Below, one piece after another: positions 11,321 through 23,600 of a stretch of DNA of 64,000 nucleotides. Source of the DNA: Megaustenia siamemsis (lineage: Eukaryota > Mollusca > Gastropoda > Stylommatophora > Ariophantidae); assembly GCA_032433765.1 (NCBI GenBank), contig JAVIAB010000008.1, forward strand, positions 40,295,736 to 40,359,735, given 5' to 3'. Every line of letters starts with the position of its first letter. Positions within the stretch are counted from its first letter, which is position 1. The translations under genes and the position numbers were made by a program. Under the pieces are notes generated by a model. The model made no database searches and had not been told where the DNA came from. It saw nothing but the letters and a program-made list of their open reading frames with translations.

Positions 11321-11754
11321 AGATAAACTAATTTAGACAAGTCTTGTCGGGACAGACACTGTCACTAAAGTCTCACATTCAGACATTGAAAGAAATTACT
11401 ATTGATCTGTAATCAAATCCAAATGGAATGAGATTACCATATATATATATATATATATAAAGTTATATTTCTGCTCGTCCAATGCTTGATACCAAACATT
11501 TCACCTTCGCAAATGGATGTTTTGAAATTAAGGAAGAATTTACTTGTCTTTCCAGGGAACTCGAAAATGCAATCATCTGCCTAATTTGCCATCAAACATA
11601 CATTGGAGAAAATTGTGGGCGTGTCTTGAAAAATCTGGTATTATTGCAATAGCGACACTTGAGTGGCAGACCACTTCTGTTTTCCCCGAACATCGCGGTT
11701 CCCACGATTACCGTCTCACTGGTATTGTCTCAAGCTTCTAGAATAATCTTCCTC

Positions 11755-11799
<45 letters not shown>

Positions 11800-12021
11800 A
11801 TACCATCTCATGTTAATTTTGATTCTTTAAAACAGAGAGGAATAATTTGCTTTAATTCCATTTTTTGACAATTACCTCTTAGTGCCTATCTATTCATATA
11901 CAAAATTTAGGCGTCTCTCTTCCCTAGATTCATATGAGCTCTCTTCCTTCCTTTCCACCATCAAAGATCCAATTATGTCCCGATTTAAACAAAAGACAAC
12001 CCAATCTTCTCTTCATAAAAG
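11321..12021. other. No gene recognised; contains (AT)n and (CT)n
   Basis: It contains an (AT)n tract at about 11439-11459 and a (CT)n tract at about 11757-11796. No supported coding region. Confidence 0.5.
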
Positions 12022-12362
12022 TGAAAGAAAGCAACAAGACAGGTCTGAGTCGAAACAGTAAGAAAACAGAAGTAATGGGTAACTCGAAGAAATAATCATC
12101 ACCATCATGCAGCATACAAATAAGCGGGGCAAATCTGAAACAAGTGCAAAGCGCAAATACGTGGGCACAATAATAACATCGGATGGAAGATGCACCACAG
12201 AAATAAAAAAAAGTAGAATACCAAAAGCCAAAGTAGTATTTCAGTTCATGAAAAACCTCTTGTATTATAAGTCCATGTCGTTACAAGTGAGACGGAGAGT
12301 TCATCTGTGCTATATAGAGCCAATTCTGACCTATGTAAACAAATCAAGGACAGCAGATCATC
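12022..12362 (+). mobile_element. LINE-C internal fragment
   Basis: It matches 44977-45290 of the LINE-C copy (KKTEVMV, TIITSDGRCTTEI and RVHLCYIEPILTY tokens) with frameshifts. It is cut off at about 12362 by a minus-strand LINE-B end. LINE-C similarity resumes at 12553. Confidence 0.8.
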
Positions 12363-12480
12363 ATCAAGTACCGTGCCTGGTGGCGTAGGTGATCATGTCT
12401 ATCCACAACTTTCAATCTCGACAGTTATTTGTCATTTCTGTTGTTGACCTTCTGTCAAGCCATTCTATTAATCTTAATTT
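12363..12480 (-). mobile_element. LINE-B 3' end inside LINE-C
   Basis: The LINE-B 3' end (ATCATCAAGTACCGTGCC, then GGCGTAGGTGATCATGTCT on the plus strand) lies in reverse between two LINE-C pieces. It matches 42318-42440 and 61690-61810. It is a short 5'-truncated insertion. About 70 bp of unassigned sequence follows before LINE-C resumes. Confidence 0.8.
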
Positions 12481-12552
12481 TACAAAGAAGTTACGACGGT
12501 GGTTGTCAGTTGCCTTCCGTCGGTTTGTTTACGGTTGGCTCCGCTAGCCTTG

Positions 12553-12872
12553 AATGAAGAATTCCATGGACAGCTAAAAAAGAGCAAAGAAATTCTCCAA
12601 GAGGCCAAAACAATAAACAGAACTGCTAAAACACCAGAAAGAATAAATCAACGTTGTTTGGGTATATTGTGAGAAGAGGAAAGTTGGGATACTTGGTTAC
12701 AACTGGCAAAATACAGGGAAAGAAAAATCGCGGTCGATAAAGAGAGAATATTAGATAACTTGGTATCGTGGTACGATAAACAGTCAACAGAATTAATACG
12801 CTGAACTGTGTAAAGCGAATTGTGGAAACAATTGCCAACGCCAACTGTTGTGGCACATGATGATAATTAGAA
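12553..12872 (+). mobile_element. LINE-C 3' portion
   Basis: It resumes at the PWTAKK segment (CCATGGACAGCTAAAAAAG) and ends with GGCACATGATGATAA. It corresponds to 45375-45690 of the longer LINE-C copy. It is frameshifted and non-functional. Confidence 0.8.
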
Positions 12873-12924
12873 TGTTCTGTTCTACACATTCGATGTGTTC
12901 AATTAACCATACGGAGTTCAGAAT

Positions 12925-15900
12925 CTAAACAGTAGTGCATTGCCTCACATCCATCATCTAAACAGTAGTGCATTGCGTCACATCCATCATCTAAACAGTA
13001 GTGCATTGTGTCACATGCATCATCTAAACAGTAGTGCATTGCGTCACTTCCCTCATCTAAACAGTAGTGCATTGCGTCACTTCCCTCATCTATACAGTAG
13101 TGCATTGCGTCACTTACCTCATCTAAACAGTAGTGCATTGCGTTATTTCACTTATCTAAACAGTAGTGCATTGCGTCACTTCCCTCATCTAAACAGTAGT
13201 GCATTGCGTCACTTCCCTCATCTAAACAGTAGTGCATTGCGTCACTTCCCTCATCTAAACAGTGGTGCATTGCGTCACTTCCCTCATCTAAACAGTAGTT
13301 CATTGCGTTATTTCACTTATCTAAACAGTAGTGCATTGCGTCACTTCCCTCATCTAAACAGTAGTGCATTGCGTTATTTCACTTATCTAAACAGTAGTGC
13401 ATTGTGTCACATCCTTCATCTAAACAGTAGTGCATTGCGTCACATCCATCATCTAAACAGTAGTGCATTGCGTCACTTCCCTCATCTAAACAGTAGTGCA
13501 TTGCGTCAATTCACTTATCTAAACAGTAGTGCATTGCGTCACTTCCCTCATCTAAACAGTAGTGCATTGCGTCACTTCCCTCATCTAAACAGTAGTGCAT
13601 TGAGTCATTTCACTTATCTAAACAGTAGTGCACTGCGTCACTTCCTTCATCTAAACAGTGGTGCATTGCGTCACTTCCTTCATCTAAACAGTAGTGCATT
13701 GCGTCACTTCCTTCATCTAAACAGTAGTGCATTTCGTCATTTCACTTATCTAAACAGTTGTGCACTGCGTCACTTCCTTCATCTAAACAGTGGTGCATTG
13801 CGTCACTTCCTTCATCTAAACAGTAGTGCATTTCGTCATTTCACTTATCTAAACAGTTGTGCACTGCGTCACTTCCTTCATCTAAACAGTAGTGCATTGC
13901 GTCACTTCCTTCATCTAAACAGTAGTGCATTTCGTCATTTCACTTATCTAAACAGTTGTGCACTGCGTCACTTCCTTCATCTAAACAGTAGTGCATTGTG
14001 TCATTTCACGTATCTAAACAGTAGTGCATTGTGTCATTTCACGTATCTAAACAGTAGTGCATTGCGTCATTTCCTTCATCTAAACAGTAGTGCATTGCGT
14101 TACTTCCTTCATCTAAACAGTAGTGCATATCGTCATTTCACTTATCTAAACAGTTGTGCACTGCGTCACTTCCTTCATCTAAACAGTATTGCATTGTATC
14201 ATTTCACTTATCTAAACAGTTGTGCATTGTGTCATTTCCTTCATCTAAACATTAGAGCATTGTGTCATTTCCTTCATCTAAACAGTAGTGCATTGCGTCA
14301 CTTCCCTCATCTAAAAAGTAGTGCATTGTGTCATTTCATTTATCTAAACAGTAGTGCATTTCGTCATTTCACTTATCTAAACAGTTGTGCACTGCGTCAC
14401 TTCCTTCATCTAAACAGTAGTGCATTGTGTCATTTCACTTATCTAAACAGTGGTGCATTGTCTTATTTCCTTCATCTAAACAGTAGTGCATTGTGTCATT
14501 TCACTTATCTAAACAGTGGTGCATTGTCTTATTTCCTTCACCTAAACAGTAGTGCATTGTGTCATTTCACTTATCTAAACAGTGGTGCATTGTCTTATTT
14601 CCTTCACCTAAACAGTAGTGCATTGTGTCATTTCACTTATCTAAACAGTGGTGCATTGTCTTATTTCCTTCATCTAAACAGTAATTCACTGTGTCATTTC
14701 CGTCATCTAAACAGTAGAGCATTGTGTCATTTCACTTATCTAAACAGTAGTACATTGTGTCATTTCACTTATCTAAACAGTAGTGCATTGTGTCATTTCA
14801 CGTATCTAAACAGTAGTGCATTTTGTCATTTCACGTATCTAAACAGTAGTGCATTGTGTCATTTCACGTATCTAAACAGTAGTACACTGTGTCATTTCAC
14901 GTATCTAAACAGTAGTACATTGTGTCATTTCACGTATCTAAACAGTAGAGCATTGCGTCATTTCCTTCATCTAAACAGTAGTGCATTGTGTCATTTCACT
15001 TATCTAAACAGTAGTGCATTGTGTCATTTCACGTATCTAAACAGTAGTGCATTTCGTCATTTCACTTATCTAAACAGTTGTGCACTGCGTCACTTTCTTC
15101 ATCTAAACAGTAGTGCATTGTGTCATTTCACGCATCTAAACAGTATTGCATTGCATCATTTCACTTATCTAAACAGTTGTGCATTGTGTCATTTCCTTCA
15201 TCTAAACATTAGAGCATTGTGTCATTTCCTTCATCTAAACAGTAGTGCATTGCGTCACTTCCCTCATCTAAAAAGTAGTGCATTGTGTCATTTCATTTAT
15301 CTAAACAGTAGTGCATTTCGTCATTTCACTTATCTAAACAGTTGTGCACTGCGTCACTTCCTTCATCTAAACAGTAGTGCATTGTGTCATTTCACTTATC
15401 TAAACAGTGGTGCATTGTCTTATTTCCTTCATCTAAACAGTAGTGCATTGTGTCATTTCACTTATCTAAACAGTGGTGCATTGTCTTATTTCCTTCACCT
15501 AAACAGTAGTGCATTGTGTCATTTCACTTATCTAAACAGTGGTGCATTGTCTTATTTCCTTCACCTAAACAGTAGTGCATTGTGTCATTTCACTTATCTA
15601 AACAGTGGTGCATTGTCTTATTTCCTTCACCTAAACAGTAGTGCATTGTGTCATTTCACTTATCTAAACAGTGGTGCATTGTCTTATTTCCTTCACCTAA
15701 ACAGTAGTGCATTGTGTCATTTCACTTATCTAAACAGTGGTGCATTGTCTTATTTCCTTCACCTAAACAGTAGTGCATTGTGTCATTTCACTTATCTAAA
15801 CAGTGGTGCATTGTCTTATTTCCTTCATCTAAACAGTAGTTCATTGTGTCATTTCCGTCATCTAAACAGTAGAGCATTGTGTCATTTCACTTATCTAAAC

Positions 15901-17250
15901 AGTAGTACATTGTGTCATTTCACTTATCTAAACAGTGGTGCATTGTGTCATTTCACGTATCTAAACAGTAGTGCATTTTGTCATTTCACGTATCTAAACA
16001 GTAGTGCATTGTGTCATTTCACGTATCTAAACAGTAGTACATTGTGTCATTTCACGTATCTAAACAGTAGTACATTGTGTCATTTCACGTATCTAAACAG
16101 TAGAGCATTGCATCATTTCTTTCATCTAAACAGTAGTGCATTGTGTCATTTCACTTATCTAAACAGTAGTGCATTGTGTCATTTTACGTATCTAAACAGT
16201 AGTGCATTGTGTCATTTCACGTATCTAAATAGTAGTGCATTGTGTCATTTCACGTATCTAAACAGTAGTGCATTGTGTCATTTCACTTATCTAAACAGTA
16301 GTGCATTGTGTCATTTCACTTATCTAAACAGTGGTGCATTGTCTTATTTCCTTCACCTAAACAGTAGTGCATTGTGTCATTTCACTTATCTAAACAGTGG
16401 TGCATTGTCTTATTTCCTTCACCTAAACAGTAGTGCATTGTGTCATTTCACTTATCTAAACAGTGGTGCATTTTCTTATTTCCTTCACCTAAACAGTAGT
16501 GCATTGTGTCATTTCACTTATCTAAACAGTGGTGCAATGTCTTATTTCCTTCATCTAAACAGTAGTTCATTGTGTCATTTCCGTCATCTAAACAGTAGAG
16601 CATTGTGTCATTTCACTTATCTAAACAGTAGTACATTGTGTCATTTCACTTATCTAAACAGTAGTGCATTGTGTCATTTCACGTATCTAAACAGTAGTGC
16701 ATTTTGTCATTTCACGTATCTAAACAGTAGTGCATTGTGTCATTTCACGTATCTAAACAGTAGTACATTGTGTCATTTCACGTATCTAAACAGTAGTACA
16801 TTGTGTCATTTCACGTATCTAAACAGTAGAGCATTGCGTCATTTCCTTCATCTAAACAGTAGTGCATTGTGTCATTTCACTTATCTAAACAGTAGTGCAT
16901 TGTGTCATTTCACGTATCTAAACAGTAGTGCATTGTGTCATTTCACGTATCTAAACAGTAGTGCATTGTGTCATTTCACGTATCTAAACAGTAGTGCATT
17001 GTGTCATTTCACTTATCTAAACAGTAGTGCATTGTGTCATTTCACATATCTAAACAGTAGTGCATTGTGTCATTTCACTTATCTAAACAGTAGTGCATTG
17101 TGTCATTTCACTTATCTAAACAGTAGTGCATTGTGTCATTTCACTTATCTAAACAGTAGTGCATTGTGTCATTTCACTTATCTAAACAGTAGTGCATTGC
17201 ATCATTCCACCTATCTAAACATCGCGTATTGCGTCACTTCACTTATCTAG
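12925..17250. repeat. 33-bp satellite array, ~130 units, open in one frame
   Basis: The unit reads CTAAACAGTAGTGCATTGCG then TCACTTCCCTCAT, 33 bp, in unbroken register over 4.3 kb. Variant classes alternate (TTCCCTCAT, TTCCTTCAT, TTCACTTAT, TTCACGTAT). Block duplications are visible: marker units CATTAGAGC (about 14251 and 15208) and CTAAAAAGTAG (14311 and 15268) are both exactly 957 bp (29 units) apart. Because 33 is divisible by three, one plus-strand frame is open for 1,436 codons (12940-17250), encoding an 11-residue repeat like LNSSALRHFPH. There is no signal peptide, recognisable domain or non-repeat terminus. Many unit differences change the amino acid, so I treat it as satellite DNA. 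Confidence 0.93.
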
Positions 17251-17261
17251 AAAATTTCACT

Positions 17262-17640
17262 TGTCCTTTTCTAAATGTGTTCAACAAAGATTCACTGATT
17301 CTCTTCTTTTCCTTCCAGCCAATTTTCTCTATTGTCTATAGGTCAACATTTCAAAGGCTTCAGTTGTCTGTCCTGCTTTCTTATTTAATTCCCATGTTTC
17401 TGCGCCATACATGAATGTTGAGTATGTATAATATTTTTTAATTCGCAATTTTCGTTCCAGTGTTATTTTCTTGGGTATATTTTTTATATTGTCAAAATTG
17501 TCTTTGCCATTTCTGAAATTGTGTTCCTTTTTTATGTTTTACATTTTCCATCATTTATTACAGAACTCCCAACACGGCTATGTTCTTAATCTCTTTCTTC
17601 ATCCTTCTCATTTAGTTCGATAAACACTTGTATATTTTGT
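17262..17640 (-). mobile_element. Diverged LINE-D-like fragment
   Basis: The plus strand contains ATTTCAAAGGCTTCAGTTG, TTCCCATGTTTCTGCGCC and ATGAATGTTGAG. In reverse these match the EAFEMW and GAETWTLDKK region of LINE-D at 9840-9905 and 41490-41560. It has many indels and is older than the other LINE-D copies. Confidence 0.65.
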
Positions 17641-18334
17641 CGATCACTAAATAGCACAAACAGAAAAATTAATTAAGCTAAATATTCATTTCTTTTTTCA
17701 CGTGTATTACAAATTGGAATATTGTCATAAATATTATTTTTGAGAATAAATAGATTATAATGAGCTTACGTCATCACCCATAAACGCTGAACAATTTCTT
17801 AAATTGAAATAAAAGGACACTTTTGTTGCTACATCCAGTAGCTGTGCAAGTTGACAAAGACTGTATTTTAATTAAGCCTAATTGTTTGGAGATGCCTCTG
17901 TTTCTACACAACAATGCCGATATATTCTTCTCCCTCCGTTCTGTTTTTCACTACTTTATTGTTTTTCGTTCTGTTTGTTTTTAATCCTTTATGATTATTT
18001 ATTTGTTTTCTATCACTCACGCCTCCACACAATTTATCATTCTCCCCCACACAATTTATCATTGTTTACTCGTTCTGTTTTTACCCAGCTCTGCGGTTTA
18101 TTCGTCATTTGTCCCATTTTCAGTGAAATTCTATATTCACATTATCGCTGTTTCTTTTTTTTACATTTATTTTTGCATTTTCTCTTCAGTATTACTTATG
18201 CATACTATTTCTTTGTACAGTTGCACATCAAGTCTTTTTCCACATTTTTATTGGCTCTTTGTTTTATTTTCTCCCATATTTTCTCCAACATTAGGGAGAT
18301 TTTGTGTGTGATTTTCATTTTATTTTGTGTTAGT
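17641..18334. other. No gene recognised, T-rich
   Basis: The open frame at 17882-18349 (155 codons) is rich in Phe, Leu, Tyr and Cys because the strand is T-rich. It has no domain I recognise and runs into the 27-bp array. I do not support it as a gene. Confidence 0.5.
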
Positions 18335-20107
18335 TATCGTGTAGGTTAACACTCTGTTGGTTATTGTGTATGTTAACACAGTGTTGCTTATCGTGTAAAT
18401 TAACACACTGTTGGTTATCGTGTAAGTTAACACACATTTGTTTATCGCCTAAGTTAACACACTGTTGGTTATTGTGTAAGTGAACACATTGTTGGTTATT
18501 GTGTAAGTTAACACACATTTGTTTATCATGTACGTTAACACACATTTGTTTATCGTGTACGTTAACACACATTTGTTTATCGTGTAAGTTAACACACATT
18601 TGGTTATTGTGTAAGTTAACACACTGTTGGTTATTGTGTAAGTTAACACACTGTTGGTTATTGTGTAAGTTAACACACTTTTGGTTATTGTGTAAGTTAA
18701 CACACATTTGTTTATCGTGTAAGTTAACACACTGTTGCTTATCGTGTAAGTTAACACACTGTTGGTTATTGTGTAAATTAACACACTGTTGGTTATCGTG
18801 TAAATTAACACACTGTTGGTTATCGTGTAAGTAAACACACTGTTGGTTATTATGTAAGTTAACACACATTAGTTTACCGTGTAAATTAACACACTGTTGG
18901 TTATCGTGTAAGTTAACACACTGTTTGCTATCGTGTAAGTTATCACACTGTTGGTTATCGTGTAAGTTAACACACTGTTGGTTATCGTGTAAGTTAACAC
19001 ACTGTTGGTTGTCGTGTAAGTTAACATACTGTTGGTTATCGTGTAAGTTAACATACTGTTGGTTATCGTGTAAGTTAACACACTGTTGGTTATCGTGTAA
19101 GTTAACATACTGTTGGTTATCGTGTAAGTTAGCACACTGTTGGTTATCGTGTAAGTTAACACACTGTTGGTTACCGTGTAAGTTAACATACTGTTGGTTA
19201 TCGTGTAAGTTAACACACTGTTGGTTATCGTGTAAATTAACACACTGTTGGTTATCGTGTGAATTAACACACTGTTGGCTATCGTGTAAATTAACACACT
19301 GTTGGATATCGTGTAAGTTTAACACACTGTTGGTCATCGAGTAAATTAACACACTGTTGGTTATCGTGTAAGCTAACACACTGTTGGTTATCGTGTAAGT
19401 TAACATACTGTTGGTTATCGTGTAAATTAACACACTGTTGGTTATCGTGTAAGTTAACATACTGTTGGTTATCGTGTAAATTAACACACTGTTGGTTAAC
19501 GTGTAAGTTAACACACTGTTGGTTACCGTGTAAGTTAACATACTGTTGGTTATCGTGTAAGTTAACACACTGTTTGTTATCGTGTAAATTAACACACTGT
19601 TGGTTATCGTGTAAATTAACACACTGTTGGCTATCGTGTAAATTAACACACTGTTGGCTAACGTGTAAGTTTAACACACTGTTGGTTATCGTGTAAATTA
19701 ACACACTGTTTGTTATCGTGTAAGTTAACACACTGTTGGTTACCGTGTAAGTTAACACACTGTTGGTTATCGTGTAAGTTAACACACTGTTGGTTATCGT
19801 GTAAATTAACACACTGTTGGTTATCTTGTAAATTAACACACTGTTGGTTATCGTGCAAATTAAAACACTGTTAGTTATCGTGTAAATTAACACGCTTTTG
19901 GTTATCGTTTAAATTAACACGCTGTTGGTTATCGTGTAAATTAACACGCTGTTGGTTATCGTGTAAATTAACACGCTGTTGGTTATCGTGTAAATTAACA
20001 CGCTGTTGGTTATCGTGTAAATTAACACGCTGTTGGTTATCGTGTAAATTAACACGCTGTTGGTTATCGTGTAAATTAACACGCTGTTGGTTATCGTGTA
20101 AATTAAC
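18335..20107. repeat. 27-bp satellite array, ~65 units
   Basis: The unit is ACACTGTTGGTTATCGTGTA then AGTTAAC, 27 bp. Sub-blocks differ: ACACATTTG/TTTATCGTGTA at the left, ATACTG/ACACTG in the centre, and a homogeneous ACACGCTGTTGG block of about 8 units at 19910-20107. Two 28-bp units (extra T near 19318 and 19672) shift the frame. Minus-strand open frames (VNLHDNQQC or LIYTITNSV repeats) arise because 27 is divisible by three. Confidence 0.95.
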
Positions 20108-20269
20108 CTCCTGTTCTATCTTTTCTGCTGGTACAATAAGATTTGTTATGTTGGAAATTGTGCTAAGCGAAAGAAAGAGGCCAAACGTAATGCTGCCCAC
20201 ATAATAAACTAATGCACTCGTGGTAAAAAATATAATCAAACTAACACCATATAACATTACCTATATGTC

Positions 20270-20895
20270 ATTACCTACAAGTGGGTATCAAACTTGAAGG
20301 AATAGACCTGGAGACAGTTCAGAACTACAGCTACTTTGCATATATTACAACCAGTGGTGGAAAAACATTAAACTGAAATAAACAAAAGAATATGAATAGC
20401 AAAGAGTAATTTTACTGCCATGAAAAATATGCAAAAATCAAAACAAATATCACCAGGGCTAAAACTAATCTTCTCAATATTCCTGTATGGTGCAGAAACG
20501 TGGACATTAGACAAGAAAACAGAACAGAAGCTTTTGAAATGTGGATTTATAGAAGAATTGGGTGGAAAGAAAATGAAACAACTGATGAAGTCTTAAAACA
20601 ACTAACAATGCAATAAGAACTACTAAACACAATTCAAACAAGACAAAAGAGATTTTTTAATTTTTTTTTTTTTGGGGGGGGGTTGTGGGAGAGAACATGT
20701 TAAAAGATACAGCAGCCTACTAAAAGTAATTGTGGAAGAGAAAATACGAGGTAAAAGAGGCAGACCAAGACTAACATGGACGAGTAACATTAAATGATGA
20801 ACAAGTCAGCCTATGACAACCTGCACTATCAAAGCAAGAGACAGTGCGGAATGGCGCTCCATAGCCAACTTTCAGTGCGCTGTCGGCACTCAATG
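20270..20895 (+). mobile_element. LINE-D copy, 3' half, frameshifted
   Basis: It matches LINE-D from the GIDLETVQNY segment through LYGAETWTLDKKTEQK to the 3' end ACTCAATGATGATAA. A T-run/G-run insertion near 20655-20685 and multiple indels break the frame. Confidence 0.85.
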
Positions 20896-21574
20896 ATGAT
20901 AAGCCATTATCGATTTGAGACTGCTCTCTCTTTCTCTTCGTATTTTTTTCTGCATCGTAATATTATTTATTCGTTAATTTCCTTCTCTCCCTTAAGCACT
21001 TACCTTAAACACGTTCGACGTTCATTTTATTTGTGTTTCTCCCAGTACATTACACAAACCATTACGTGAATGTAGTACCAGCAGCGTAGAAGTTTTTACT
21101 CTCCATTCCCCAGTGCCTGAAGTTCAATTACTGTTAACAGTACTACAAATCAAGTAGCGGACGTAGAAAATCAATGAAACCTTTAACGCCTTTAGCAATG
21201 ACATAAAGCTTAGGATAAGTCACAGGTCGTGTCATAAATTACGTGTTATGCTCTAACCCATGTGTCCCCTGGTGACAGAAGGTGCCAGGTCGACTTTTCT
21301 CGCTTGATTACTTTAGTTTTCATTTCACATCTCAACATGAATCTGTCAGCTACAAACCCCGTCTAATGATATTTGTGTTTCCTATTAATGGGGTTCATTA
21401 ACCCCGATGCATTTAACATCAAATGTAGATGATGGCGGTGATTATTGGATGGCACAGTGTCAATAGAGGCCGTTGGTTCTTACATCCTGAAAGTTGATCT
21501 GGCTATCGTTTATTTACTTATGTCTTGTTTTTACAGTCACCAGGTTATATCTTCTGTTTCAGTTATATTTTCAG
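20896..21574. other. No gene recognised
   Basis: No array, LINE or SINE similarity was recognised and no coding region is supported. Confidence 0.5.
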
Positions 21575-21676
21575 GGTCTCAATTTTGCGTGGATAATGGT
21601 TGGCTTACCACGGCAACAGCCGGGGTTCGTACCCTGGCGAGGACACCTGGGTTTTACTAATTCCCTAAAAATTAGT
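21575..21676 (+). mobile_element. SINE2, head type A, fragment
   Basis: It contains GGTTGGCTTACCACGGCAAC, the box-B-like GGGGTTCGTACCCTGG, and GGGTTTTACTAATTCCC. These match in reverse the head of the SINE2 copy at 39084-39347. It is cut at its 3' side by the SINE1 copy that starts at 21677. Confidence 0.8.
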
Positions 21677-21933
21677 GGGAGCCGCGATAGCTCAGTGGTT
21701 AGTGAACTGGACTACTACGGACAAGGGGTAGGGTTCGATCCCAACCGACGGCTCCGGGTTCACCCAGCCTTAAATGGGTACCGGATTTTTTCTGGGAAAG
21801 TAAAGCAGCACGGGCGTAATACCGACCACATTACCCCAAAAATCATGTGCTGAAGGTCTGTAAAATATAAGGTCACTAACACCATATTTCCCTATACGCC
21901 TCTTGGCGTGACGGGGGTACTTTACTTTTTTTT
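21677..21933 (+). mobile_element. SINE1, full-length tRNA-derived copy
   Basis: The head GGGAGCCGCGATAGCTCAGT includes a polymerase III box A (TAGCTCAGTGG), followed by box B (GGTTCGATCCC) and GACGGCTCC, resembling a tRNA. The body contains AAATGGGTACCGGATTTT, CGGGCGTAATACCGACCAC and ATCATGTGCTGAAGGTCTGT. The 3' end has a near-palindromic ACGCC...GGCGTGAC followed by TTTACTTTTTTTT. It is the clearest full-length plus-strand example of a family with at least nine copies here. Confidence 0.92.
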
Positions 21934-21989
21934 AATACCTGTTTTGTTCTCTGTACACGTCAAGTTGGTATGAGTGAGTGACCCTCGTC

Positions 21990-22016
21990 ATATAGGCAGA
22001 TATTCTCTAACTTCAG
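21990..22016 (-). mobile_element. SINE2 body fragment
   Basis: The stretch AGGCAGATATTCTCTAACTT and CAGAGGTA is the reverse of the SINE2 body segment TACCTCTGAAGTCGGAG. A similar fragment lies at 31993-32025. Confidence 0.5.
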
Positions 22017-22104
22017 AGGTATCGTTGTAGCAACATTTTAAATAACATGCTGTGGCTTCAAACATAAGTCATAGCAGGGAGCTTGATTTTGAACTTTGAC
22101 TTGA

Positions 22105-23600
22105 TATAGGTCCCCTCCACTGGCTCTTATCTGTTGTCTCTTTTCTGCTGGCCTGTCTCCTCTCTGTTGGATATCATAAGTTGTCTCTCCTTTGTTGGCG
22201 CTTCTCTGGTGGTTCTTAACTGTTGCCTTTTCTCTGCTGGCTCTTCTCTGGTGATTCTTATCTGTTGCCTCTTCTCTGCTGCCTCCTCTCTGCTGGCTAT
22301 TATAAGTTGTCTCTTCTCTGCTGGCTCTTCCCTGGTGGTTCTTATCTGTTGCCTCTTCTCTGCTGCCTCCTCTCTGCTGGCTATTATAAGTTGTCTCCTC
22401 TCTGTTGACTCTTATAAATTGTCTCTTCTCTGCTGGCTCTTCTCTGGTGGTTCTTATCTATTGCATCTTCTATGCTGGCTCTTATCTGTTGTCTCTTCTA
22501 TGCTGGCTCTTCTCTGGTGGTTTTTATCTGTTGTCTCTTCTCTGTTGGCTCTTCTCTGGTGGTTCTTATCTGTTGCCTATTCTCTGTTGACTCTTGTCTA
22601 CGGTCTCCTCTCTGCTGGCTCTTATCTGTTATCTCTTCTCTGCAGGTTCTTATCTGTTGGCTCTTGTCTGCTGTCTCTTCTCTGTTGGCTCTTCTTTGCT
22701 GTCTCTACTCTGCTGTCTCCTCTCTGCTGGCTCTTATAAGTTGTATCTTCTTTGCTGGCTCTTCTCTGGTAGTTCTTAACTGTTGCCTCTTCTCTGTCGG
22801 TCATTATCTGTTGTCTCTTCTCTGCTGGCTCTTCTCTGGTGGTTCTTATATGTTGCCTCTTCTCTGCTGGCTCTTCACTGGTGGCTCTTATCTGTTGCTT
22901 CTTCTCTGCTGGCTCTTTTCTGCTGGCTCTTATATGTTGTCTTTTCTCTGCTGGCTCTTGTCTGTTATCTCTTCTCTGCTGGTTCTTCTATGCTAGCTCT
23001 TCTCTATTGGCTCTTATCTGTTATGTCTTCCTTGCTGTCTTTTCTCTGCTGTCTCCTCTCTGCTGGCTTTTATAGGTTGTCTCTTCTTTTCTGGCTCTTC
23101 TCTTGTGATTCTTAACTGTTGCCTCTTCTCTACTGGCTCTTATCTGCTGTCTCTTCTCTGCTGGATCTTCTCTAGTGGTTCTTATCCGTTGTCTCTTCTT
23201 TGCTGGCTCTTCTCTGGTGGTTCTTAACTGTTGCCTTTTCTCTGCTGCGCCCTCTCTGTTGGCTATTATAAGTTGTCTCCTCACTGCTGGCTCTTATAAG
23301 TTGTCTCTTCTCTGCTGGCTCTTCTCTGGTGGTTCTTCTCTGCTGGCTCTTCTCTGGTGGTTTTTATCTGTTGCCTCTTCTCTGCTGGGTCTTGTCTGCT
23401 GTCTCCTCTCTGCTGGCTCTTCTCTGGTGGTTCTTATCTGTTGCCTCTTCTCTGCTGGCTCTTGTCTGCTGTCTCCTCTCTGCTGGCTCTTCTCTGGTGG
23501 TTCTAAACTGTTGCCTCTTCTTTGTTGGCTCTTATTTGTTGTGTCTTCTTTGTCGTCTCTTATCTGCTAACCTGTCCCCTCTCTGCTGGCTATTATAAGC
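22105..23600. repeat. CT-rich degenerate minisatellite (~15-bp submotif)
   Basis: About 1.5 kb is built from variants of TCTCTTCTCTGCTGG, GCTCTTCTCTGGTGG, TTCTTATCTGTTGCC and TTATAAGTTG. The arrangement is irregular, giving higher-order blocks of about 60-120 bp. Several open frames (Leu/Ser/Cys-rich) run through it because the submotif is about 15 bp. They look membrane-like only because of the CT-rich codons. Confidence 0.9.

Noticed and set aside
12940..17250. The 1,436-codon frame as a giant repeat protein.
   Set aside because: It has no non-repeat termini, signal peptide or domain. Unit differences often change the amino acid. Of the array periods here about seven in seventeen are divisible by three, close to the one-third expected by chance, so open frames over arrays are not enriched.
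17882..18349. 155-codon Phe/Leu/Tyr-rich frame as a membrane protein gene.
   Set aside because: It lies on a T-rich strand, has an overlapping second open frame of similar composition, and runs into a satellite.
18330..19893. Long minus-strand frames (VNLHDNQQC and LIYTITNSV repeats) in the 27-bp array.
   Set aside because: They are two frames of the same satellite. 28-bp units shift between them, and nothing outside the array is coding.
21677..21760. tRNA-like sequences with box A and box B as real tRNA genes.
   Set aside because: Each is the head of a ~255-bp SINE1 with body, hairpin and T-rich tail, repeated many times. No clear anticodon arm or stand-alone tRNA was found.
22134..23598. 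Leu/Ser/Cys-rich frames resembling multi-pass membrane proteins.
   Set aside because: They come from a CT-rich minisatellite that is open in several overlapping frames at once. Hydrophobicity follows from the base composition.
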